From Vampirovibrionales bacterium (GTDB taxonomy: Bacteria > Cyanobacteriota > Vampirovibrionia > Vampirovibrionales > Vampirovibrionaceae): a DNA stretch of 64,000 nucleotides. The stretch lies in NCBI GenBank assembly GCA_029866025.1, contig JARXAD010000002.1:113688-177687 (forward strand). Reading direction: 5' to 3'. Positions 35,672 through 45,253 of the stretch are shown piece by piece. Below the pieces are notes generated by a model. It was not told the DNA's origin. It was given only the letters and a program-made list of their open reading frames with translations, and searched no databases. Position 1 is the first letter of the stretch, and each line of letters opens with the position of its first letter. The position numbers were made by a program, and so were the translations under genes.

Positions 35672-36718
35672 ATGATTCTGTACACGCCCATTCATACCAA
35701 TCCGGTTTCGCCCAGCGTGGGTGATGCCTCTGGTGTGGGTGCGCCGAAAGATGTTTCTGCAACGATTCCGTTGTATTTAGAGCGGTCGGTAACCGATACC
35801 TTTGCCCCCCAAAACACATCGGCAACGCAATCGTATACAGTAACCACCACAACCCCCAGTGGTTTGCTGCCAGGCTTTTACGACCCTGTAAAACGCGAAT
35901 TTTATCAAAAAGTGGGTTCGCCATCGCCTGCATCGCAACAGCCCGTCAGCTTGGTGGCAAGCATTCAGCAGCCTACTTATACGCAATCGGTAACAGCGCC
36001 AGCCTCGTTTAAAACGGTGCCGTATCAACCCGCCGAGGAAGCCGCCCCAGCGCCCAAGCCAGTGGCCCCGACAGTTGTAAACTCCGCCCCAGTGGTCACT
36101 CCTTTGGCTTCTCCGAAAACAACGATTGATGTTTCTGACGACTTGGCGGATCTGGCTCAAAAAGTGGAAGAGCTTATGAGCAAACCAGATGTTAAAAGCT
36201 TGATAGATACGTATCAAAATGATGGTTTTAGAGGCCTTTTTAATCGCTCTTCTGCAACGCATGCCGTAAAGCTTGCCTTTAACCGTAGTATTCGAAATGA
36301 TATTCGTGAATTAGTGGTGATTTTGCAACGCCCTGATGTGAGAGCAGCGATTAAAGATCCGAATCGAGTGTTTGGTGACCAGAAACAAATGGAAGATTTA
36401 CAAGCCCTATTTGACAATAAAGACTTTAAGGGCGCTTTAAGTAGGTTAGGTCTGATGCCTTCGAAAGATCAAGGCGAAGCTAAATCGACACGTGTCACTA
36501 AGAAAAAGCCAGTGATTGAAAAAGCAGAAGCGGCTTCAGATTCAGACGAAGACGATGTTCCGGCAGAGGCGTCTTCCAGTGAAGCGAAAGACATTGAAGA
36601 CTTTATTGCAGAAGCCCGCGCGGCTGAAGAAAATGAAGACGGCGAAGAGTCAGAAGCGGCTTCTCCTGTTCATAAACACACGCGCCGCAAAGCTAGTGCC
36701 GAAGCAACCGAGGATTAA
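35672..36718 (+). CDS. Hypothetical protein, disordered ends with helical centre
   Basis: 348 residues. The first ~130 residues are Thr/Pro/Ser-rich. A helical centre follows (DDLADLAQKVEELMSKPDV, SLIDTYQNDGFRGLFN, MEDLQALFDNKDFKGALSRL). The last ~100 residues are highly charged and mainly acidic (DSDEDDVPAEASSSEAKD), ending in a basic patch HKHTRRKAS. There is no export signal. The charged tail resembles nucleic-acid or ribosome-associated proteins only in composition. The central gene body is more AT-rich than its flanks. Confidence 0.6.
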   Translation: MILYTPIHTNPVSPSVGDASGVGAPKDVSATIPLYLERSVTDTFAPQNTSATQSYTVTTTTPSGLLPGFYDPVKREFYQKVGSPSPASQQPVSLVASIQQPTYTQSVTAPASFKTVPYQPAEEAAPAPKPVAPTVVNSAPVVTPLASPKTTIDVSDDLADLAQKVEELMSKPDVKSLIDTYQNDGFRGLFNRSSATHAVKLAFNRSIRNDIRELVVILQRPDVRAAIKDPNRVFGDQKQMEDLQALFDNKDFKGALSRLGLMPSKDQGEAKSTRVTKKKPVIEKAEAASDSDEDDVPAEASSSEAKDIEDFIAEARAAEENEDGEESEAASPVHKHTRRKASAEATED

Positions 36719-36741
36719 TTGTCAAAGCCTCCTCTGGAGGC

Positions 36742-37542
36742 CTAAAGGTCGCGCTCGTGGAAATAGCCGCCCACACACACGGTGGTGATGACGGTTTTTA
36801 AAAAAGTCTCCACGGCTTCGGCTTCGGGCAGTTCCAGTGTGTCATCGCTGTGGTGGTGACGCATCATCAAGGGGCCGCTGGCTGGCACGTACAGTGAGGC
36901 CACTTCATAGGGCAACAGCTCGTTAAATTCTTGCAACGGGTTGTCTTCGGTTAGCTCCTGAAAATCTCCCAAAAAAGCCACAATACGGCCGCACCACACG
37001 GGCGCTTGGGTGGGATGCTCCGGAGAAAACAAGGCCAAAGGGCGGTTATTACCCCGAATGGAAAAACTGAGGGTGTGCCACAGCATGTTTACAATGCCCA
37101 CCGACCGATCCGCATCAATGCGGGCGTACAATTGGCGCTGAATATCGGCTTGAGCCCTTGGATAGGGGCTAAAAGCATCTCGCGTAGTAGATTTTCTAAA
37201 CCATTGGGCCATGTGGGTGCGCAAATCATCGCACGTGCTGTTCAGCTGGGTGAGTAGGCCATCAAAGGTGTCGTTGGTGCGGGCCATCACGTGTTGGTGG
37301 GTGAGCCATTGCTCGCCAAGGGTGGTAGCCAAAGCCAGGGTATGGGGCGTAATGGCAGCGGCTCTTTGGCTCGCTTCGTTTGTATGAGAGGCTTTGCGAG
37401 GCTTGGTAGTGCTGACTGGAAGCACCGATTGGGGCGACAACAAGGGCGACAAGGGACCAAACTGGGCCTCGTAGCGGGCGGTGCGGGCCCGGCGAATGTC
37501 TTCGAGAAAGGGGGTAATGTCGCGGTCGCGATCAGCGGTCAT
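36742..37542 (-). CDS. Hypothetical cytoplasmic protein
   Basis: 266 residues from the ATG at 37542, which has GGAAGG about ten bases upstream; longer in-frame starts lack a ribosome site. The N-terminus is charged (TADRDRDITPFLEDIRRAR). The C-terminal half contains FSIRGNNRPLALFSPEHP, WCGRIVAFLGDF and LLPYEVASLYVPASGPLMM. I see no catalytic signature or membrane segment. It is convergent with the preceding gene and divergent from atpD. Confidence 0.55.
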   Translation of the reverse strand: MTADRDRDITPFLEDIRRARTARYEAQFGPLSPLLSPQSVLPVSTTKPRKASHTNEASQRAAAITPHTLALATTLGEQWLTHQHVMARTNDTFDGLLTQLNSTCDDLRTHMAQWFRKSTTRDAFSPYPRAQADIQRQLYARIDADRSVGIVNMLWHTLSFSIRGNNRPLALFSPEHPTQAPVWCGRIVAFLGDFQELTEDNPLQEFNELLPYEVASLYVPASGPLMMRHHHSDDTLELPEAEAVETFLKTVITTVCVGGYFHERDL

Positions 37543-37659
37543 GGTCAGAAGTACCTTCCAAGGAATGGGGCCCAAGACGAGGGTGAAAGGACTGAGTGAA
37601 TAGTGAATGACGCGTAAGACGATTGGAGGACGGCATGAAGTAGAACGCCTAATTTGTAA

Positions 37660-39236
<1,577 letters not shown>

Positions 39237-39237
<1 letters not shown>

Positions 39238-39626
39238 TGCAATTACTCATTCGCACCCCCGAAAGCACGGTGCTGGAAGTAGATAACGTGACCTCCGTCA
39301 CGGCAGAGTCTCCTGACGGGCGTTTTGGTGTGTTGCCTCGTCACATGGCCATGACCGCTGCTCTCAAAGAGTCGCTGCTGACCTACGTCACCGAAGGCAC
39401 TGCCAAAACCGCCGTGGTGATGGGTGGCTTGCTGCAAACCGATGGCCAAACCGTCACGGTGCTAACCGCTGCTGCCGAAGATGCTGACAGCCTAGACAAA
39501 GCCCGTGTGCTGGCTGCCAAAGAGCGTGCCGAAAAACGCTTGCAACTTCGCGATGAATCGGTGGATGTGCAACGGGCTGAACTCGCCCTGAGTCGCTCGC
39601 TGGTGCGAATGAAGGCCTTAAAGTAG
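39237..39626 (+). CDS. atpC: ATP synthase F1 epsilon subunit
   Basis: 129 residues. The N-terminal beta sandwich (LLIRTPESTVLEVDNVTSV, SPDGRFGVLPRHMAM) is followed by a C-terminal helical hairpin (KARVLAAKERAEKRLQ). Epsilon couples rotation to catalysis and can inhibit ATP hydrolysis. It is translationally coupled to atpD by a one-base overlap. Confidence 0.96.
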
Positions 39627-39664
39627 TGTATTCCTATTTCCCTACCTTTTTTTAGGAGACTCCC

Positions 39665-40003
39665 ATGACCCAAACCTTGTCCCCCGAAGCCCTGCAAACG
39701 GAAATTCAGCAAGAAATTGCGGCTCACCCCATTTTGGTGTACGGCAAAGGCACCGCCGAAGCCCCCCGCTGCGGCTTTACCCTTGAAACCAAAACCTTTT
39801 TTGAAAACCTAGGTTACACCGCCACCTTTGTGGATGTGCTGGAAAACCCTGAAAAACGCCACGTGTTGGCTGAAATGACGGACTGGCCCACCTTGCCCAA
39901 GGTGTTTATTGGCGGCCAATTTTATGGCGATACGGATATTTTGGCCCCCATGCAAGAAAAAGGCGAGCTGGAACCGTTACTGAAAGCCGCTGTTGGCCAG
40001 TAA
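39665..40003 (+). CDS. Monothiol glutaredoxin (Grx4/GrxD family) with a CGFT site
   Basis: 112 residues. Family landmarks are YGKGTAEAPRCGFT (C36), a TWP-like DWPTLPKVFIGGQFYG, and GDTDIL, which bind glutathione and a shared [2Fe-2S] cluster. The usual active-site CGFS reads CGFT here, a conservative but uncommon change. Its likely role is Fe-S cluster transfer. It sits directly upstream of a YgfZ-type gene, also linked to Fe-S protein maintenance, with only three bases between them, so the two probably work together. No bolA partner is adjacent. Confidence 0.92.
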   Translation: MTQTLSPEALQTEIQQEIAAHPILVYGKGTAEAPRCGFTLETKTFFENLGYTATFVDVLENPEKRHVLAEMTDWPTLPKVFIGGQFYGDTDILAPMQEKGELEPLLKAAVGQ

Positions 40004-40006
40004 CCC

Positions 40007-41824
40007 ATGATGCTGTCTACGGTTGTGGAACCGCAGCCGCTCCGGCTCTCTGCTGACGACGAAGCGACTGTGTTGGCTGTTCGTCACGGCGCTTCGGTGG
40101 GCGTGTTACCGTTACTTTCCCTGCGCTTGTTTGCAGTGACGGGGAAAGGTGCTGCCCACTTCCTTCACAACCGCACCACCAACGATGTGGCAGCGTTGCA
40201 ACCGGGCGAAGGCCACTGGAATGCCGTGCTAGACAAAAGCGCCCATGTGTTGGGCCACTTTTGGTTGGGCAGGCCTGTTGACAGCGATTCTTCGCCGACC
40301 TTTTGGCTGGTGGTGGAAAAGGCTATTGCCCATCAAACGGTAAAAGCCTTGTTGCAATACAAAATTATGGAAGACGTCACACTAATTCCCCAAGAGGGCT
40401 GGGGTTGTGTTGCCGTGTGTGGCGTTCATGCTCAATCGTTACTAGCGTCTTTGGATCTATTGCCAAAAACTCCCTTGCCAGGTCTGGGAACGACCTCCTT
40501 CCGATGGCAAGAGGTTGATGGGCTTGCCATTCGTCAAAGTACCACCGGCGAAGACAGCTACTGGCTTTGGCTTCCCCAAGATTCTGTTGGACAGCTGATG
40601 GCGGCAATCAATGGCGAGTGCTTATCCACCGCCGCCTACAACACCTTGTGTCTAGAGGCAGGCACTTTGGCGGCAGGCCGAGATTACGATGCCACCACCT
40701 TGCTGCCCGAAACCGGCTTGGAGCAAGCGTGCGTAAGCTACACCAAGGGCTGCTATTTAGGTCAAGAAACCGTGGCGCGGGTAAAGACCTACGGCAGTTT
40801 ACCCAAAGCCTTGGTGGGCCTTGTTTTTCAAACTATTCCATCCGTTGGGCCCGATGCCGTCTGCGGTGAATTAACGTTGGCGGAAGACACGCAAACAGTA
40901 GGGCGCCTAACACACGTTCAGTATTCACCCACGCTGGGGGCTTTTATTGGCTTGGCTTATTTTGCTAAAGACTACCGCATACCTGGAAAAACCCTGTTGC
41001 TCAGGCTAAATACGCCAAAAGCTGGCATGAATTTAGAAGCCACCGTAACCCTGCTGCCCTTTGTGGGCAACGATTACAAAGAGACGCAGGCTAAAAAACA
41101 CCTGAATGAGGGCTTAACGGCTTTCGCTAACGGTAATGACTTTGAGGCAACTGCTTTGTTGCGACAGGCCCTCGCTTTATCTCCGACAAATCCCGATGCT
41201 TTGGAAGCCCTTAGTGCCGTGTTGGGACGCCAAGGCCAGTACGAAGAAGCCCTCGCCCTTGCCTTACAACTGGTGGCCATCGAGCCAAATCGTGTCATGG
41301 CCTACACCAACCTATCCGTGTTTTACATGCAACTGGGGGATAAAGACAAGGCGGAAGAGGCCAAGGCTCAAGCCACCCTCGTTTCTTTTCGTAACGCCAT
41401 GGGTAGCGGCAGCAAGCTGCCTTTATCAAATGGGTCCTCGGAAGCCCCTAAAAATCCCGCACAGACTGAACCTACCTTTGCACTCACGCCAGAGCAACGT
41501 GCCACGCTGGAAGACAAAGTGGCCCTGTTTCGCTCGGCCTTGCAGCACAGCCCCAACGATCCTCTGGGTAATTTTGGGTTGGGCTGCGCCCTGCTGGATT
41601 TGGGCCGCGCTCAAGACGCCATTGAGGCATTGTCTAGAACTGTGGGGCTGAAGACCAGCCAATCCACGGCGTATACCAAGCTGGGCCAAGCCTATGAGCT
41701 ACTGCACGACTGGGTTAACGCCCGCAGCGCTTATACCCAAGGCATTGAAGTGGCCTCCGTCCGCCGCGATTTAATGGCCCTAAAAACTCTGCAAGACCGC
41801 TTGGATGCTCTCCAGGAGAAATAA
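40007..41824 (+). CDS. YgfZ/GcvT-like folate-binding protein fused to TPR repeats
   Basis: 605 residues. The N-terminal ~340 residues form a YgfZ domain with the signature KGCYLGQE (247-254); Cys249 is the conserved residue. YgfZ helps maintain certain Fe-S enzymes in a folate-dependent manner. The C-terminal ~250 residues carry tetratricopeptide repeats (NEGLTAFANGNDFEATALL, PDALEALSAVLGRQGQYEEA, AYTNLSVFYMQLGDKDKAEE, and a second block near 530-590). YgfZ proteins normally end without TPR, so this is a fusion. It follows the glutaredoxin by three bases, supporting an Fe-S operon. Confidence 0.85.
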   Translation: MMLSTVVEPQPLRLSADDEATVLAVRHGASVGVLPLLSLRLFAVTGKGAAHFLHNRTTNDVAALQPGEGHWNAVLDKSAHVLGHFWLGRPVDSDSSPTFWLVVEKAIAHQTVKALLQYKIMEDVTLIPQEGWGCVAVCGVHAQSLLASLDLLPKTPLPGLGTTSFRWQEVDGLAIRQSTTGEDSYWLWLPQDSVGQLMAAINGECLSTAAYNTLCLEAGTLAAGRDYDATTLLPETGLEQACVSYTKGCYLGQETVARVKTYGSLPKALVGLVFQTIPSVGPDAVCGELTLAEDTQTVGRLTHVQYSPTLGAFIGLAYFAKDYRIPGKTLLLRLNTPKAGMNLEATVTLLPFVGNDYKETQAKKHLNEGLTAFANGNDFEATALLRQALALSPTNPDALEALSAVLGRQGQYEEALALALQLVAIEPNRVMAYTNLSVFYMQLGDKDKAEEAKAQATLVSFRNAMGSGSKLPLSNGSSEAPKNPAQTEPTFALTPEQRATLEDKVALFRSALQHSPNDPLGNFGLGCALLDLGRAQDAIEALSRTVGLKTSQSTAYTKLGQAYELLHDWVNARSAYTQGIEVASVRRDLMALKTLQDRLDALQEK

Positions 41825-41903
41825 AAACAAAAATCACTAGCATCAAATGGTTTTTACGAGTGTTTATAGTGGTAAGAATCCCCTTTTTTGAGAGGACTTT
41901 ATT

Positions 41904-42161
41904 GTGACGTTTCATCATGCTGCCGCTTCAACCGCCCGTTTTGGGTACGCCGGTCGCTGGTCTCCGTCACTCAGTGATGTGCAAACCGCCGCCTATTTGG
42001 TGAACAACCCAAACCAGCCCACGGGCATGGTGTCTACGCCCGTGTTTGTAGGCGTAGAGGCTTATAGCCTTGGTACTCCTGCTGCCCAGTATCGGGTCGT
42101 CACTCACAACGAGTATCAGCAGGCTGCCCAGCGCGGTACGTTGTTTTCCACCAGCGCTTGA
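41904..42161 (+). CDS. Small hypothetical protein
   Basis: 85 residues starting at GTG 41904, with AGAGGA eight bases upstream. The N-terminus holds ARFGYAG, similar to the F-x-G motif of other short proteins in this window. The body is polar (VNNPNQPTGMVSTPVFVGVEAY). There is no signal peptide or known domain. It is convergent with yidC across a structured intergenic region. Confidence 0.5.
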   Translation: MTFHHAAASTARFGYAGRWSPSLSDVQTAAYLVNNPNQPTGMVSTPVFVGVEAYSLGTPAAQYRVVTHNEYQQAAQRGTLFSTSA

Positions 42162-42496
42162 TTCGGCAAGCTGGGCGAATAAACCAGCCTTTGGCGTAAC
42201 TAATAAATTATAGGACCTTGTTTTGCCGAGGGGCCATCCCCTCGGCGCTCCCCGCACAAGGCGCTAACGCCCTTGTGAATCCTGTAATGGGATCATGAAT
42301 ACTTCTTACTGTGGGATGTCGGGTGTCGCTTGCCCGCCGCAAAGCGTTGTGAGGCTTGTGCTAGCGCACAGTGTACCCCTCACAACCCACCTTCACCCAC
42401 AGCACCCCAAGGGGTGTTTTCTACTGGTTTATTGTTATCCTCAATGATTGATGATTTTTACGCCAAAGGCCAGTGATAAAGCCCGCCTTGGCGGGG
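42162..42496. other. 335-base convergent gap holding structured element A and terminators
   Basis: No gene. It contains a tail copy (42172-42200), the structured repeat A (42225-42420) and the yidC terminator with tail (42455-42497). Confidence 0.7.
42225..42420 (+). repeat. Structured dispersed element, copy A
   Basis: Hairpin 1: GCCGAGGGG/CCCCTCGGC (42225-42246). Linker GCTCCCCG. Hairpin 2: CACAAGGCG/CGCCCTTGTG (42255-42277). Then GAATCCTGTAATGGGATC. Closing stem CTGTGGG (42309-42315) with CCCACAG (42396-42402), enclosing GTTGTGAGG/CCTCACAAC (42346-42386) and inner TGTGC/GCACA (42357-42370). It ends with CACCCCAAGGGGTGTTTT, a terminator-like hairpin. Copy B has compensatory changes in three of these stems. 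Confidence 0.8.
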
Positions 42497-42497
42497 C
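42455..42497 (-). terminator. Terminator of the rpmH-yidC operon with conserved tail
   Basis: On the minus strand CCCCGCCAAGGCGGGCTTTA, then ACTGGCCTTTGGCGTAAA. The hairpin begins at the yidC stop codon. Confidence 0.75.
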
Positions 42498-43654
42498 TAC
42501 GAAGCCGATGGGCGAATATCCACCACTTGAGAGGCGGGGGCTTTGGCAGCCGCTTTCTCAATGGCTTTGCGATCTTCTTGGCCATTCACCAGTGCGGTTT
42601 GTAAGAACATAAGGGCCATGGTGACCACCAAATACAGCAACACCCCAGCAGGCATGGGAATAAAGAACAGAACGCCCACGAACACCAAGGGCAACAGCTT
42701 CATCACCTTGGCCTGAGGATCATTGGCATCGGTGGCAGCGGGCGGAGGCGTCATGAGTTTTTGATAGGCAATGGTGAGGAGGGCGTAAATGACGATCAAG
42801 CCAAAGACGCTCCAGTCAATGTGCTTGGTGCCTGCCTTCGTGGGGATGCTTTGCCCTAAGGTCCAGGCCAGCGCACTGGGGTTGGGGTTTTTGCTGTCAA
42901 TCACGGCTTCGGTGGCCACGGGGGCTTGAGGCACCAAGGTAACCGTCTCCAACTCTTTGGTCACATCGTTCATCACAGGGATGGTGGCGGATTTGATTTT
43001 TTTAATAAAGGCCTCGGGGAAGCCTTGATCCCCCAACAGCTGAGGATCCAAGCGCAGGGTTACCGCTTCGCCGGGAATCAATGGCTTAGGCTCTACAATC
43101 AGCACTTTACGAGCATCTTTAATGGCATACGCCTGTTCCGTACCGCTGGTAAAGGTAACTTGAATGTGATTACCGGCAACAAAATGGTCGCCAGTTTGAA
43201 TGGAAAAAGTACCGTCTTTGCTGGTGCCTGCGTGGCTTTGCAGGGTGTGAGACAGCCCTTTGAGAGGGCCAAAACTTTCGGCACCTGCCACCGAGAGAAA
43301 ATCAGGGCTAATGAGCATGCTGTACAACCCAATAAAAATGGGCAATTGCACCAGCATAGGCAAGCAACCACCCAGCGGATTGAACTGATGCTCTTTGTAA
43401 AACACCATCATTTGCTCCTGCAGTTTAACGGGGTTGTCTTTGTATTCTTCTTGCAGGGCTTTCAGTTTGGGTTGCAAGGTTTGCATTTGCTTCATACTAC
43501 GGGTTTGAGCCGTGTTTAGGGGCCACAACGCGCCGCGTAACAACACAGTTAATAAAATAATGGCCAAGCCGTACCCACCTTGCAGGTGGATGAGGTTTTG
43601 GAGGTTCAGGATGCCTTGCAGCATGTTGAATAAAATATCGTTGAGAAAATTCAT
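42497..43654 (-). CDS. yidC: Membrane protein insertase YidC
   Basis: Inserts and folds inner-membrane proteins, alone or with Sec; 385 residues. The five-helix core is recognisable: YGLAIILLTVLLRGALWPL with the conserved Arg in the groove, the cytoplasmic hairpin (SMKQMQTLQPKLKALQEEYK), NPLGGCLPMLVQLPIFIGLY, and C-terminal helices ending VLLYLVVTMALMFLQTALV. Between helices 2 and 3 there is a long ~170-residue periplasmic insertion, as in some cyanobacterial homologs. It is last in the rpmH-rnpA-yidD-yidC operon. Confidence 0.95.
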   Translation of the reverse strand: MNFLNDILFNMLQGILNLQNLIHLQGGYGLAIILLTVLLRGALWPLNTAQTRSMKQMQTLQPKLKALQEEYKDNPVKLQEQMMVFYKEHQFNPLGGCLPMLVQLPIFIGLYSMLISPDFLSVAGAESFGPLKGLSHTLQSHAGTSKDGTFSIQTGDHFVAGNHIQVTFTSGTEQAYAIKDARKVLIVEPKPLIPGEAVTLRLDPQLLGDQGFPEAFIKKIKSATIPVMNDVTKELETVTLVPQAPVATEAVIDSKNPNPSALAWTLGQSIPTKAGTKHIDWSVFGLIVIYALLTIAYQKLMTPPPAATDANDPQAKVMKLLPLVFVGVLFFIPMPAGVLLYLVVTMALMFLQTALVNGQEDRKAIEKAAAKAPASQVVDIRPSAS

Positions 43655-43672
43655 GGGCGCAAAGGTCCGTTT

Positions 43673-43951
43673 CTAGAGGGTAAAACTGGATAAGGATGAC
43701 GGTGGTACCGGATCCACGGCGGCTTCAGGGCTCCACGGGGCAAAGGGGTGGCACCGCCCCAGCCGTTTGAGAGTAAGCCATAGGCCGTGTCGCAATCCGT
43801 GGGTGTTCAGGGCCACTATCATATACCGCGAGCAACTGGGATAAAACCGGCAACGGTGGGGTACCCCTACGGTGACCATTTGATACAGGCGCACCAAGGC
43901 AATCAACCCCGCAACAGACCCTGAAGCAATCATTTGGAATGGTTTTTTCAT
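43673..43951 (-). CDS. yidD: Membrane protein insertion efficiency factor YidD
   Basis: 92 residues with the family core CRFYPSCSRYMIVALNTHG and RLGRCHPFAPW. The N-terminal hydrophobic helix is likely membrane-associated. It starts inside the rnpA stop (ATGA) and precedes yidC, its functional partner. Confidence 0.93.
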   Translation of the reverse strand: MKKPFQMIASGSVAGLIALVRLYQMVTVGVPHRCRFYPSCSRYMIVALNTHGLRHGLWLTLKRLGRCHPFAPWSPEAAVDPVPPSSLSSFTL

Positions 43952-44394
43952 GGCGTGGCAGCGGGCCGAATGCGTTGCAACAATTGCGCCAACCCTTGGG
44001 CCAATTCTTCAAAGGTGGCTTCGGCGGCAGGGGGACGGGTAATGAGTACCAACCCGCCATACTGCTGCCACGGGGGAGAGGGTTCACGGGTTGCTGCCAC
44101 CACAATATGCTGGCGCAGCAAGGCTTGCAAACGACGTCGAAGACGGTTTCTATCCACCGCTTTGCGGCACACTTTTTTACTAACCACCACGGCCCACTGA
44201 GTGGGACCAACAGAGGGTTGGGCCACCACGGCCCGAAGGGGAATAGCCACGGTCTCTTGGGGCCATGCCGAAGTCTCTAAATCAGGCCTTGCCTGCCCGC
44301 AGAGGGAAAAGTACCGGTTACCGGCCACGCGCGGCAAGGATAGCGCTTGACGAAAACGCCGTCGGTCTCTGAAACGATGCAAGGCAGACAACAC
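43948..44394 (-). CDS. rnpA: Ribonuclease P protein component
   Basis: Protein subunit of RNase P, which trims tRNA 5' ends. 148 residues, starting at GTG 44394. The conserved RNR motif appears as KAVDRNRLRRRL (~76-87), preceded by AVVVSKKVCRKA. A ~25-residue insertion (GQARPDLETSAWPQE) makes it longer than usual. It lies between rpmH and yidD, the standard order. Confidence 0.93.
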   Translation of the reverse strand: MLSALHRFRDRRRFRQALSLPRVAGNRYFSLCGQARPDLETSAWPQETVAIPLRAVVAQPSVGPTQWAVVVSKKVCRKAVDRNRLRRRLQALLRQHIVVAATREPSPPWQQYGGLVLITRPPAAEATFEELAQGLAQLLQRIRPAATP

Positions 44395-44429
44395 AACAGT
44401 ACTAACGTGTTGTACGGGACGCTAAACCA

Positions 44430-44564
44430 TTAAATGGCAATGCGATGACGGCCTTTGACGCGGCGACGGGCGAGAACGCGGCGGCCACCGACGGATGACA
44501 TGCGAACACGAAAACCGCTGACGCGACGGCGTTTGCGTTGGGTTCCTTCAAGGGTGCGTTTCAT
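44430..44564 (-). CDS. rpmH: 50S ribosomal protein L34
   Basis: 44 residues: [18 protein letters not shown] and then RVRMSS, with an [15 protein letters not shown] end. GGAG lies about ten bases before the ATG at 44564. First gene of the rpmH-rnpA-yidD-yidC operon. dnaA is not adjacent, as is common in the cyanobacterial lineage. Confidence 0.97.
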   Translation of the reverse strand: MKRTLEGTQRKRRRVSGFRVRMSSVGGRRVLARRRVKGRHRIAI

Positions 44565-44791
44565 AATTGGTGTAGCTCCAAGGTGTAGCGTTGATTTGGA
44601 AAAATTAAAATTGTGGGGGTTCGACGATTGTTTAAAAAATGCGCAAAAGCTCACAAAATAGGATAGATATGATACCGCAAACACACGACATGCCAACTCA
44701 GTTTCCTTGGCTGGTAAATGAGCCTTTGGTGTAGGTATCTATAATGTTAGAGGGTTTACACTTTATTCATGCTGATAAACACGCAATGCGT

Positions 44792-44991
44792 GTTGAGGGG
44801 CCGCGCCCCTCAACGCTCCCCGCACAAGGCGCTAACGCCCTTGTGAATCCTGTAATGGGATCTTGCATATTTACTGTGGGATTTCGGGTGTCGCCTCGCA
44901 GCGGACTCGGCATACATGCCTCGCTCGCAGACAGGCGTTGCTGGGTTAATGCTGGGGCATTGTAAACCCAGCAACCCACCCTAACCCACAG
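44792..44991 (+). repeat. Structured dispersed element, copy B
   Basis: Hairpin 1: GTTGAGGGG/CCCCTCAAC (44792-44814). Linker GCTCCCCG and hairpin 2 (44823-44845) are identical to copy A. Closing stem CTGTGGG (44874-44880)/CCCACAG (44985-44991). Inner stems GTTGCTGGG/CCCAGCAAC (44937-44975) and AATGC/GCATT (44948-44961). A TTTTTT run follows at 44999-45004. Differences from copy A are paired across stems. Confidence 0.8.
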
Positions 44992-45059
44992 GATCACATT
45001 TTTTATTTCCTAAAAAGTCCCAAAATTAGCGAAGCCTTCCAAGCGCAGCTTGGGTACCG

Positions 45060-45121
45060 ATAGAGGTCCGGGGGGATTCGGAACCCCTCGACGGGGGTTG
45101 TAGGGGGCAGGTGCCCCCTAC
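45060..45121 (-). repeat. Partial structured element D
   Basis: On the minus strand a perfect hairpin GTAGGGGGCA/TGCCCCCTAC (45100-45121) is followed by a CCCCCG linker and a weaker GGGG/CCCC hairpin with GAATCC. This is the same order as in copies A-C, but the rest is missing. Confidence 0.5.
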
Positions 45122-45196
45122 GTATTGGCCGTCAGGCCCCAGCCAGCTGAAGTTAGAAACAGAAAAACCATAGTGCTGGGGGTTAGTTAGCAAAAC

Positions 45197-45232
45197 AAAA
45201 AGCCCCCAGCCGAAACGACCGAGGGCTTTTTA
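45197..45232 (-). terminator. Terminator of the rpsO-pnp operon
   Basis: AAAAAGCCC/GGGCTTTTT arms with inner CAGCCG ... GACCGAG. T-rich on both strands, so possibly bidirectional. It lies just past the pnp stop. Confidence 0.85.
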
Positions 45233-45253
45233 AGTTATTGAAGTAAGCACTGC

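Larger units (their letters stand above)
44565..45253. other. 689-base gap between rpmH and pnp with repeats
   Basis: No convincing gene. It contains the rpmH promoter region, a tail copy (44721-44735), a TATAAT (44740-44745) ahead of structured element B (44792-44991), a T-run after B, a partial element D (45060-45121) and the pnp terminator (45197-45232). Confidence 0.7.

Noticed and set aside
42225-44991. Structured elements as integron attC sites
   Set aside because: No integrase, no open frames bounded by the elements and no clear GTTRRRY/RYYYAAC core pairs; only a loose GTT...AAC resemblance.
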